A stretch of 39,504 nt of DNA from Thiomargarita sp. Its GTDB lineage: Bacteria > Pseudomonadota > Gammaproteobacteria > Beggiatoales > Beggiatoaceae. The translations under genes and the position numbers were made by a program. The notes beneath the pieces were generated by a model that saw only the letters and a program-made list of their open reading frames with translations, did no database searches and had not been told where the DNA came from. Numbering within the stretch: position 1 is the stretch's first letter; every line of letters starts with the position of its first letter. Location: positions 1 through 39,504 of the forward strand of contig DZAL01000037.1 of NCBI GenBank assembly GCA_022729575.1, written 5' to 3'. Of the stretch, positions 22,966-30,493 are shown one piece after another.

Positions 22966-23003
22966 GCTTGGTTTAAAACTTCGCTTGGTACTCATGGAGT
23001 GGT

Positions 23004-23312
23004 CTAAGGTGAGACCACACTTAAAAACGGTTGAATTTGCCTAATCTGCTTCGCTTTACTAGAATGACGCACCTCCCATAAATCAACGGCCAATTGCAAA
23101 TTTAGCCACATCTCGGGGCTAGTTTGCGTAAACTGACCTAGTCGTAGCGCCATATCCAAAGTAATTCCTCGTTTGTGATTGACCAGTTGACTGATGGCAT
23201 GACGTGAAACCCCCAAGGTTTTTGCTAGTTGGGTTTGGGTCATACCGAGTTCTTGTAAAATATCGGCTTTGATAAATTCACCGGGATGGGTGGGGCGATA
23301 TTTGGGAGTCAT
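23004..23312 (-). CDS. higA: HigA-type antitoxin
   Basis: This 102-residue protein has MTPKYRPTHPGEFIKADILQ, then a helix-turn-helix LGMTQTQLAKTLGVSRHAIS with QLVNHKRGITLDMALRL, followed by the WLNLQ segment typical of HigA (VapI-type XRE antitoxins). HigA binds and neutralises HigB and represses the operon. It lies 21 bases after higB, in the toxin-first order characteristic of hig loci. The C-terminal tail after RHSSKAKQ is a little longer than usual. Confidence 0.92.
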   Translation of the reverse strand: MTPKYRPTHPGEFIKADILQELGMTQTQLAKTLGVSRHAISQLVNHKRGITLDMALRLGQFTQTSPEMWLNLQLAVDLWEVRHSSKAKQIRQIQPFLSVVSP

Positions 23313-23333
23313 AGTAAAGGTTTTCCATTTGGT

Positions 23334-23615
23334 TTAGTGGTAATCCTCAAAATAAACATCGTGTATGTTATTATTAATCCATAGAAAACTAATTCGCCAC
23401 TGTTTATTTACCCAAATAGCATAACGTTTGGGATTAAATCCGTCAAGTACATGAAATTGCTTGGAAGGCGGAAAATACAAATCTTCAATTTTTTTGGCAG
23501 CTCCCAACAATTCAAGACGACGGCGGATCTTTTTGGCTAAGTTTGAATCAATACGCGGTACCGATTCGCCATTAAACAGCATTTGGGTGCGCCGGTCTCG
23601 GAAACCAACAATCAT
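23334..23615 (-). CDS. higB: HigB-type mRNA interferase toxin
   Basis: This 93-residue RelE-fold protein has MIVGFRDRRTQMLFNGE, then LAKKIRRRLELLGAAKKIED with LYFPPSKQFHVLDG, NPKRYAIWVNKQWRISFLW, and a C-terminal VYFEDYH. These are the standard motifs of HigB (plasmid maintenance killer family), including the basic and final His residues used in ribosome-dependent mRNA cleavage. It is intact and is followed by an intact antitoxin, so this is a functional-looking module. Confidence 0.92.
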   Translation of the reverse strand: MIVGFRDRRTQMLFNGESVPRIDSNLAKKIRRRLELLGAAKKIEDLYFPPSKQFHVLDGFNPKRYAIWVNKQWRISFLWINNNIHDVYFEDYH

Positions 23616-23741
23616 AATTTAAAAATTCTTCAAAGGCGGTTTTAGATATGATATATTTTTAGAATACGAAAAGCAAATACCATAATCCAATCGATTTGTT
23701 CAAAAACTTTACTTTCTTAGAACTTTAGAGGATACTTTCTG

Positions 23742-24302
23742 ATGGCACTTCACGCCGTAATTCCTGTCTTGAGTGAACAAGACTATTTAGACCTAGAAGC
23801 ACATAGCCAAGTGCGCCACGAATATGTGGAGGGCCACATTTTCGCAATGTCTGGTACAACGAAAGCACACAATCAAATTGCTGGGAATTTATATATGCTG
23901 ATTCGTTCTCACATACGCGGGACGCGCTGTCGGGCGTATATAGCCGAAGTCAAAACCCGGATCCCGCGCAAACAGATTTATTACTATCCTGATATTATGG
24001 TGGGTTGTGACCCCACCGACCATCAATCGGAATATTATCTGGAACGTCCTTGTCTATTGGTTGAAGTTTTGTCCGAGAGTACCAAACATATTGATAAACG
24101 GGAAAAACTGTTAGCTTATCAGACCTTGGGCCGTGTCCAAGAATATGTCATTGTCAGTCAAATCGAGCCGTTAGTGGAGGTTCACCGCCGCGATGAACAA
24201 GGACAATGGTATGTGGATACTTATAATACCATGGAGGAGAAGATTTACTTCCGTTGTATTGACCTGCCAGTGACGATGCAAGATATTTATGAGGATGTTT
24301 AA
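23742..24302 (+). CDS. Uma2 family (DUF820) PD-(D/E)XK nuclease
   Basis: This 186-residue protein has LSEQDYLDLEAHSQVRHEYV with EGHIFAMSG, TKAHNQIAGNLYMLI, YYYPDIMVGCDP, CLLVEVLSESTKHIDKREKL and YVIVSQ. PD...EVLSxxT...K is the restriction-endonuclease-like catalytic layout of Uma2 proteins, a large family abundant in cyanobacteria and sulfur bacteria with a poorly known role. TAGAGGA lies before the ATG. It is transcribed divergently from higBA with 126 bases between, which must hold both promoters (AT-rich GATATATTTTTAGAA near 23648). Confidence 0.9.
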   Translation: MALHAVIPVLSEQDYLDLEAHSQVRHEYVEGHIFAMSGTTKAHNQIAGNLYMLIRSHIRGTRCRAYIAEVKTRIPRKQIYYYPDIMVGCDPTDHQSEYYLERPCLLVEVLSESTKHIDKREKLLAYQTLGRVQEYVIVSQIEPLVEVHRRDEQGQWYVDTYNTMEEKIYFRCIDLPVTMQDIYEDV

Positions 24303-24505
24303 AGCAGACAGCCCGCAAACTCCGTAAACTCCGCAAACCAGGAGTACAAAGCGAAGCTTTGTTCCTAGCCACTATTCTCTCTGGAGCGCAATAAGGATTA
24401 TTGCGAATGGTGCATGGGACCCCCCCCCCGACCCCTCGGGACGAACTCCTGGCTTGAATGTTATCTATCTAACAAGCATTAACTCGAATTTTAAGGAGTA
24501 CCACT
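24303..24505. other. spacer with a 10-C tract
   Basis: It contains ACTCCGTAAACTCCGCAAAC repeats and a run of ten C bases at 24420-24429. The gene start at 24506 follows TAAGGAG. The long C-run is a likely slippage or assembly weak point. Confidence 0.5.
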
Positions 24506-25039
24506 ATGAATGAAAATTTGTTAGTTGCCAGCATTTTTTGGTCGGCGATAGTCGCATCAGCGATAGAAGGATACTTTAGACCCATTCATCACTTTCTCGC
24601 CCGTCTGTCCTCTACTTTGAGACAACGTCAGCGACACTTTGAGGCTACCAATCGACAATATATCGTTGACTTGGTCCGAGATAAGAGTTTTTTCCTCATG
24701 GAAACGGTGCGGGCGTTTGCTAAGGCTATTTTATATGCACTGTTGCTAATTTTTCTCTGGCTGTTGTCCAGACCACCAGGAGGATGGATAATAGAACTGA
24801 TAACCGTCGCCGGCTGGGGATTCGCCTTGTGGGCTGGGTATCAAGTCAGTATCCATTTAAGCCTAGTCAATCAAGCTCGTGAATACTACCGAGAAGACCT
24901 GGAAATTGCAACCGAACTGGGTCCCGATTTTGATGAAACGGCTTATCTGTTAAAGTCTCCTGCCAATGTGGCAGCGTTAGAACGCTCTCTGCAACAATAT
25001 GAAACAGGACAACATATTAGTCTGGATTTAGAGCCATGA
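24506..25039 (+). CDS. membrane protein of unknown family, coupled to a YoeB-type toxin
   Basis: This 177-residue protein has a hydrophobic start (about 5-20, LLVASIFWSAIVASAI) and two further membrane segments (about 68-90, AFAKAILYALLLIFLWLLS, and 95-115, IIELITVAGWGFALWAGYQV). A basic helical stretch (RQRQRHFEATNRQYIVDL) lies between the first two, and an acidic tail follows (YYREDLEIATELGPDFDETA). AAGGAG lies eight bases before the ATG. I do not recognise the family. Its stop overlaps the next gene's start as ATGA, an arrangement normally seen between antitoxin and toxin, so it may influence the toxin, but it shows no similarity to YefM or any DNA-binding antitoxin. Confidence 0.75.
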   Translation: MNENLLVASIFWSAIVASAIEGYFRPIHHFLARLSSTLRQRQRHFEATNRQYIVDLVRDKSFFLMETVRAFAKAILYALLLIFLWLLSRPPGGWIIELITVAGWGFALWAGYQVSIHLSLVNQAREYYREDLEIATELGPDFDETAYLLKSPANVAALERSLQQYETGQHISLDLEP

Positions 25040-25293
25040 GAAAGTTAAAATGGGAGCCTGAGGCAGTTACAGATTTAAAATACTGGAAGATAACGGATCT
25101 CAAAAAATACCGCAAGATTATGACATTATGCGAGGATGCTTGTAGGGAACCGACAACAGGTTTAGGCAAACCAGAACTCTTGAAGTATAAATGCCCAGGT
25201 TGTTGGTCACGGCGCATTGATAAAGAACATCGTCTAATTTACAAATTTGATGATGACACGGTGTATATTATTCAAGCCCGCTATCATTACTAA
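25036..25293 (+). CDS. YoeB/Txe-type mRNA interferase toxin without YefM
   Basis: This 85-residue protein has the YoeB hallmarks: KLKWEPEAVTDLKYW, LCEDACREPTTGLGKPELLK, SRRIDKEHRLIYKF and a C-terminal ARYHY, with the catalytic Glu (PELLK), Arg (HRLIY) and His (YHY) in place. YoeB cleaves mRNA at the ribosome and is normally held by a YefM antitoxin encoded just upstream. Here the upstream overlapping gene (24506-25039) is a membrane protein instead. The frame is complete and of normal length, so it is not obviously dead. A YefM could be encoded elsewhere in the genome. Confidence 0.88.
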   Translation: MRKLKWEPEAVTDLKYWKITDLKKYRKIMTLCEDACREPTTGLGKPELLKYKCPGCWSRRIDKEHRLIYKFDDDTVYIIQARYHY

Positions 25294-25324
25294 AGTAAGT
25301 TCTGAAGCGTGAATCTTCTGATAT

Positions 25325-25459
25325 ACTAACTCACCTTACGCACCACCACCCCCAACCCCTCCTTGGTAGTATCCTGGCGGTGCCGGTAGTGCGTACCCCC
25401 CTCCTTACCAAGGAGGGGTTGGGGGTGGTGGTGTTAACCGTGCGTAAGGTGAGATACTA
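25325..25459. mobile_element. CTCACCTTACGCAC-family palindromic element (P4)
   Basis: The left end TACTAACTCACCTTACGCAC and right end GTGCGTAAGGTGAGATACTA are inverted. Inside, CCACCACCCCCAACCCCTCC is mirrored by the GGAGGGGTTGGGGGTGGTGG arm, giving a long hairpin. Confidence 0.85.
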
Positions 25460-25484
25460 AGGTGTTTTTATCCGAAACTCTACC

Positions 25485-25556
25485 AAAGCATTCGAAACAG
25501 GACTAACTAAAGCATTCGAAACAGGACTAACTAAAGCATTCGAAACAGAACTAACT
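25485..25556 (+). repeat. three 24-bp direct repeats abutting the kinase start
   Basis: Units at 25485-25508, 25509-25532 and 25533-25556 read AAAGCATTCGAAACAGGACT plus AACT, with one base changed in the third. TTCGAA in each is a palindrome. The last unit ends one base before the kinase ATG at 25558, so no ribosome site fits between. They could be tandem operators or a translation-control segment. Confidence 0.9.
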
Positions 25557-25557
25557 T

Positions 25558-28500
25558 ATGATAACTACCTTTTCTACCCAAAACCGCTTCCGCTTCTTCC
25601 AATCCTTGCGCAGCAAGGTCATTTGGTGGTTGCTATTAGCTTTACTGCTTCCACTCTTCACTCTAGGAGTGTTAGCTTATTTTCAGGCCAAACAAGCCTT
25701 AGTAGCTGAAATTAACAATAAATTGGTGGCCGTGCGTGATATTGAAGCTAACCACCTTGAAACATACTTGAAAAATCAACTCTTGGCGGTGGCCTTGCTG
25801 TCTAATAATCCATCAGTCATAGTTGCGATGCGAGCTTTTAATGACGCTATGACCACGACCATGAAGGACTTGAGTACGGACGAAGCAGGGGCTTTGAAAA
25901 AATTTCGTTCTCTGTATCTGAATAAGCCCGACCTACTAGATGCTAACGATGGCAGTGCTTACAGTATGGCACACGTCCAATATCAATCGCTCTTCAGTGA
26001 ATATCTAAAAGCCTACGACTACTATGACGTTATGCTAGTAGAATCGCAGACGGGTAATATTCTCTACACCGTTAAGAAAGAAGACGATTTGGGCAACAAT
26101 ATTCTTCAAAATAGTCTTTTCCTTAACACCGGTCTAAGTGAAGATTTCAAAGAGTTGGCCGCGACCACCGATATTTATCTCACCTCGCAGACTGATCTGG
26201 TCCATTATGAACCTTCCAAAACTATAGCTTGGTTCGTGTCTTCAGCGATTTTTGATGGTCCCAAGGTCATCGGTGTACTGGTTTTTGAATTGTCGATTAA
26301 CCAAATTGATGCCATTATGCAAGATCATACAGGGCTGGGAGAGACTGGCGAAACACTGTTGGTCAGCGCTGACGATTTTCTCCTCCGTTCCAATTCACGC
26401 TTTGTTAAAGATAGCACGGTGTTAACATTGAAACTGGACAACGAAGTCACTCGCGCTGCTGCCGCCGGTGAGAAGGGAGTCAAAACGATTACTGATGCCC
26501 GTGGCCAAGCCGTCATCGTGGCTTATGCCCCAATTAACAGCGCTGGGGTACGATGGTTGTTAACCGTTCAGATTGATGAAACCGAAGCGTTTCTTGGTGT
26601 ACAACGGATGCTGATTCTCATGTGGAGTCTGGTAGCTATGATGACGGGCCTCATGGTAGGAATAGCTTTGTTCCTGGGCAATTCTATCGTGAAACCAATA
26701 CTTACGATGACGGAAGTTGCCCGTAAATTGGCCAACGGTGACATTAACCAAACGGTGACTATCCAAAGTCAAAACGAAATCAGTGTCGTCTTAGGTAACG
26801 CTTTCCAACAGATGATTAGCAATTTACGTCAGGTGGTTGATGACCTGGTTAAAATTTCTCAGGGATTAGCGGAGGGAAACTTGCATGTGATGCCGCAAGC
26901 GCAATACCAGGGAGATTTGGTCCAGATAAAAAATGCCTTAGAGACCGCTTTGCCTAATTTAAGCGAAGTGATTGAGGACATTGTGCAAGTTTCCCAGGGA
27001 TTAGCCGCCGGCGAATTACAAGTGACCCCTAAAGCCGAATATCGGGGCAATTTCCTGCAAATCAAAGTTGCTCTAGCCACTGCTTCTAGCAAACTAACTG
27101 AGGCCACCACTAAAAATATCACTCAAAATTGGTTGAAGACGGGACAAATGCAGTTAGGGACGCAAGTGAGTGGGGAACAAGACTTAATGAAATTGGCTAA
27201 AAACATTATCACCTTCTTGACCACTTATTTAGAAATGCCCGTGGGCTTGTTCTATCTACTGGAAGGTCAAGCCGATTCGCCGACGGCTCGTTTCAAACTC
27301 ATCGCCAGTTATGCCTACACCCATCGCAAAGGTATTACCAGTGGTTTTGCGCTAGGTGAAGGCGTGGTTGGGCAAGCGGCGTTGGAGCGGAAACAGATTC
27401 TCCTGACGAAAGTGCCAGACAGTTATTATCTCCAAATTCAATCAGGTTTGGGTAAATCCTTACCTCGCCAAGTGTTAGTCTTGCCATTTCTGTATGAAGA
27501 CACGGTGAAAGGCGTACTAGAATTAGCTTCGTTCAAACCTATCACCGAGTTGCAACAAGAATTTCTCTCCCAGGTGATGCCCAGTATCGGCATCGCAGTG
27601 AATACCGCGCAATCACGATTACGTTTGCAAGAGTTATTACAACAAAGCCAGACGCAAACTGAAGAATTACAAAGTCAATCCGAGGAACTACAAACGCAAA
27701 CTGAGGAATTACAAACCCAGCAAGAAGAGTTGACTCATGCTAACGAGACAATGCAAGAGCGCACTAAAGAGTTAGAACGGCAAAGAAATGCAGTTCAAGA
27801 GAAGAATTTAGTGCTGGAACAAACTCAAGTCGAAATGAAGAAAATTCAGGTGGCGCTGGAGACTAAAGCCCATGAATTGGAACTGGCCAGTCAGTATAAA
27901 TCGGAATTTTTGGCCAATATGTCCCATGAATTACGCACGCCCCTAAATAGTCTGCTCATTTTATCGCAATTGTTGGTCGAAAATAAAGCGGGCAACTTAA
28001 CTAATAAACAAGTAGAATATGCTCGCACGATTTGCAGTGCCGGGACCGATTTGCTCAAGCTAATCAATGACATTCTGGATTTATCCAAGATTGAAGCGGG
28101 CAAAATGGAAGTTCATTGGGAAGAAGTTTTGCTCAATGATTTGGTGGAAGCCTTTGACCAGAAATTCCGTCCGGTGGCGGACAGCAAGAGTCTGGCTTTC
28201 CACATTACGATAGCCAAAGATTTGCCACCGCTCTTACATACGGATGCCCAACGGTTGAAACAAATTCTTAATAACTTGCTGTCCAATGCGTTTAAATTCA
28301 CTGCACAAGGGGAGGTCACGCTAAATATTAACCGCAGTGCGGGAGTACCAAACTTCAGTTTTGCCGTGAGCGACACTGGTATCGGTATTCCCAAAGATAA
28401 ACAAGAAATTATTTTTGAAGCGTTTCAACAAGTTGATGGCACTACCAGTCGCCGGTTCGGTGGCACTGGCCTCGGCTTATCGATCTCCCGTGAATTGGCT

Positions 28501-29985
28501 AACTTGCTGGGAGGAAAAATTTGGCTCCACAGTGAGACCGGTAAAGGTAGCACTTTCACTTTAGAGTTGCCAGAGACCTCCGCCAGTCAGTTTGCTACCA
28601 CCAGTTTGCCAAAGCCGGCAATTTCCCCTGCCACTGGAAAGGTCCATCAAGGGGGAAGTAACCAAGTGTCAGAAATGTTAGAGTCCAGAATTTCGCAGTC
28701 AGAGTCAGCCACTCCAGTTTCCAGTGCTCGCTCCACGATGGCAATGTCCGCTACTCGGCCGGCGGTAGATTTGGAGGGAATAGTTGATGATAAAATAGCG
28801 ATTAAATCGACCGACAAATCGCTGTTGATTATTGAAGATGACATAAAATTTGCCCGAATTTTGATGGAACTCGCACATGAGAAACATTTTAAATGTTTGC
28901 TGGCGGAAGATGGCCAAACGGGTTTACAATTGGCCATCCAATATCAACCGACGGCTATTATTCTTGACGTAGGTTTGCCGAAAATGGATGGGGAAACGGT
29001 GATGGAAAAATTGAAAGACCATCCCCAAACCCGGCATATTCCGGTCCATTTTATGACCGCTTCTGATCAACAACAAGGTGATGTGAAAAAGTTGGGGGCG
29101 ATTGGTTATTTGCTAAAACCGGTCACTATGGAACAGTTACGCAAGGCGTTTCAAAAAATTGAACATTTTATTGCGCAGGCCGTGAAAAACTTGTTAGTAG
29201 TCGTCGACCAGGTAGCGCGGCAACGGGAAATTTTAGAGCTAGTGGAGAATAAAGAAATTCAAATTACCTGGACCGCCACGCGGGTCGAAGCCTACCAATA
29301 TCTACAAGCGACTACCTGTGATTGCATCATTCTCGATCTGGAGGTGGAACAACGGACTGGTCTGCAACTGCTGGAACAATTATGTCATGACGAGGGCCTA
29401 TCACAAATTCCGGTGATTATTTATCCAGCCCGCGAAGTGACACCGCAAGAAGAAATGACCTTGCCTCAATATGAAAAAAATCTCACCGTCAAACTGGTGC
29501 GGTCACCAGAACGGTTGTTAGAGGAAGCCGTGTTGTTTCTGCATCAAGTGGAATCACGTTTGCCCAAGGAGCAGCGCAATATGCTTCAGTTGATGCACCA
29601 TAAAGAAGCGATTTTGCAGAATAAAAAGGTGTTGATTGTAGATGATGATGCCCGTAACACCTATGCTTTGCTGACCGTGTTAGAGGAGAAAGGAATGGAG
29701 GTTATTGTTGGTAACAATGGTCAAGAGGCACTAAAAATCTTGAACGAACGGCGAGACATTGACTTGGTATTAATGGACATTATGATGCCAGAAATGGACG
29801 GTTATGAAGCGACTCAAAAAATTCGCGCCCAAGGGTGTTTTAAAAAATTGCCGGTGATTGCCCTGACGGCGAAAGCCATGAAAGGTGATAAGGCTAAATG
29901 TATTGAGGCTGGCGCGAATGATTATTTATCCAAGCCGGTAGATATTGATAAATTGATTTCGCTAATGAGGGTGTGGTTGTATTAA
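25558..29985 (+). CDS. Cache-HAMP-GAF hybrid histidine kinase with three receiver domains (second)
   Basis: This 1475-residue paralogue of the kinase at 15095 has the same domain order. TM1 lies at about 21-44, a Cache-type sensor follows, TM2 is at about 357-380, then HAMP. Only two 45-residue HAMP-like repeats (about 422-511) are present, then GAF, coiled coil (TEELQSQ and TEELQTQ repeats), HisKA with His790, HATPase_c (NNLLSNAFKFT, GGTGLGLSIS) and three receivers with Asp1137, Asp1260 and Asp1407. Receiver 2 again reads VVVDQ at its acidic pocket, so this degeneration is shared and older than the duplication. The kinase-to-receiver region is far more similar between the paralogues than the sensor region. 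The ATG follows three direct repeats with no normal ribosome site. Confidence 0.95.
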   Translation: MITTFSTQNRFRFFQSLRSKVIWWLLLALLLPLFTLGVLAYFQAKQALVAEINNKLVAVRDIEANHLETYLKNQLLAVALLSNNPSVIVAMRAFNDAMTTTMKDLSTDEAGALKKFRSLYLNKPDLLDANDGSAYSMAHVQYQSLFSEYLKAYDYYDVMLVESQTGNILYTVKKEDDLGNNILQNSLFLNTGLSEDFKELAATTDIYLTSQTDLVHYEPSKTIAWFVSSAIFDGPKVIGVLVFELSINQIDAIMQDHTGLGETGETLLVSADDFLLRSNSRFVKDSTVLTLKLDNEVTRAAAAGEKGVKTITDARGQAVIVAYAPINSAGVRWLLTVQIDETEAFLGVQRMLILMWSLVAMMTGLMVGIALFLGNSIVKPILTMTEVARKLANGDINQTVTIQSQNEISVVLGNAFQQMISNLRQVVDDLVKISQGLAEGNLHVMPQAQYQGDLVQIKNALETALPNLSEVIEDIVQVSQGLAAGELQVTPKAEYRGNFLQIKVALATASSKLTEATTKNITQNWLKTGQMQLGTQVSGEQDLMKLAKNIITFLTTYLEMPVGLFYLLEGQADSPTARFKLIASYAYTHRKGITSGFALGEGVVGQAALERKQILLTKVPDSYYLQIQSGLGKSLPRQVLVLPFLYEDTVKGVLELASFKPITELQQEFLSQVMPSIGIAVNTAQSRLRLQELLQQSQTQTEELQSQSEELQTQTEELQTQQEELTHANETMQERTKELERQRNAVQEKNLVLEQTQVEMKKIQVALETKAHELELASQYKSEFLANMSHELRTPLNSLLILSQLLVENKAGNLTNKQVEYARTICSAGTDLLKLINDILDLSKIEAGKMEVHWEEVLLNDLVEAFDQKFRPVADSKSLAFHITIAKDLPPLLHTDAQRLKQILNNLLSNAFKFTAQGEVTLNINRSAGVPNFSFAVSDTGIGIPKDKQEIIFEAFQQVDGTTSRRFGGTGLGLSISRELANLLGGKIWLHSETGKGSTFTLELPETSASQFATTSLPKPAISPATGKVHQGGSNQVSEMLESRISQSESATPVSSARSTMAMSATRPAVDLEGIVDDKIAIKSTDKSLLIIEDDIKFARILMELAHEKHFKCLLAEDGQTGLQLAIQYQPTAIILDVGLPKMDGETVMEKLKDHPQTRHIPVHFMTASDQQQGDVKKLGAIGYLLKPVTMEQLRKAFQKIEHFIAQAVKNLLVVVDQVARQREILELVENKEIQITWTATRVEAYQYLQATTCDCIILDLEVEQRTGLQLLEQLCHDEGLSQIPVIIYPAREVTPQEEMTLPQYEKNLTVKLVRSPERLLEEAVLFLHQVESRLPKEQRNMLQLMHHKEAILQNKKVLIVDDDARNTYALLTVLEEKGMEVIVGNNGQEALKILNERRDIDLVLMDIMMPEMDGYEATQKIRAQGCFKKLPVIALTAKAMKGDKAKCIEAGANDYLSKPVDIDKLISLMRVWLY

Positions 29986-29989
29986 GGTC

Positions 29990-30367
29990 TCACCTGACGC
30001 ACGGTTTTTCTCGTTCCTGCGTGGGAACGAGAAGATTGGTCTTAGATTTTGGTCTTAGATTTGTCAACTCTCGAAGAGTTGACAAATCTCGACTTCGGTG
30101 GCAATAATTTCTCCCGTGTATTGGTCTTAGATTTGTCAACTCTCGAAGAGTTGACAAATCAGAGTTGACAAATCTTGGCACTGGTGGCAATAATTTCTCC
30201 CGTGTATTGGTCTTAGATTTGTCAACTCTCGAAGAGTTGACAAATCTCGGCTCCGGTGGCAACAATTTCTCCCGCGTCTCTGCCACCCACTGTCTAGCAA
30301 TCTCCGCCCCTCGTCGCAAACTAGGAATATCCGCGGCGGCTGGTTCGAAATGAAATGAATAAGACAT
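29990..30367 (-). pseudogene. small gene start invaded by palindromic repeats
   Basis: The first 40 or so residues (MSYSFHFEPAAADIPSLRRG, then AEIARQWVAETREKLLPPEP) look like a genuine protein start. After that the frame consists of translated repeat: TREKLLPPxPRFVNS alternating with DLSTLRELTN, the reading of the palindrome at 30057-30247. Repeat spacing is not a multiple of three throughout, so the original frame has been lost. I judge it a decayed gene whose 3' part was replaced by repeat expansion. Family unknown. Confidence 0.55.
30048..30280. repeat. three tandem units carrying the GATTTGTCAACTC palindrome
   Basis: Units start TTGGTCTTAGATTTGTCAAC at 30048, 30121 and 30208 and continue to TTTCTCCCGTGTA or similar. 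Each holds AGATTTGTCAACTCT paired with AGAGTTGACAAATCT (30057-30089, 30129-30160, 30215-30247). The second unit has an extra half-palindrome (30161-30175), giving unit spacings of 73 and 87 bases. Confidence 0.9.
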
Positions 30368-30399
30368 GATATAAAATTCCCCAAAAATTGGCTAGAATA

Positions 30400-30430
30400 G
30401 ATTTGTCAACTCGTTGAGAGTTGACAAATC
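30400..30430. repeat. solo GATTTGTCAACTC palindrome
   Basis: The arms 30400-30412 and 30418-30430 are exact inverses around GTTGA. It is the same palindrome as in the array 150-340 bases to the left and lies directly upstream of the first rpn gene. Confidence 0.9.
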
Positions 30431-30448
30431 CGGTTAATCCGGTATAAT
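30421..30448 (+). promoter_or_regulatory. consensus sigma-70 promoter for the first rpn gene
   Basis: TTGACA at 30421-30426 and TATAAT at 30443-30448 are separated by 16 bases; both boxes are perfect. The -35 lies inside the right arm of the palindrome at 30400-30430. The gene start is 46 bases after the -10. Confidence 0.65.
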
Positions 30449-30493
30449 ATTTTTATACTATACCACCAACCCATTTCAATTGCAACTTATCCC

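Noticed and set aside
22604-23007. Several frames on both strands reading PTRQRGNA, FPRASMGMPWA or HSHAGAWERD
   Set aside because: They are translations of the CGTGGGAACGAG dispersed repeats, partly overlapping the end of the sensor gene.
25485-25556. Iteron-type replication origin
   Set aside because: Only three repeats lie directly against a kinase start codon, with no replication initiator gene or AT-rich unwinding region nearby.
30048-30280. CRISPR-like array of three repeats
   Set aside because: Units are tandem with palindromes and near-identical intervening sequence; there are no unique spacers and no cas genes.
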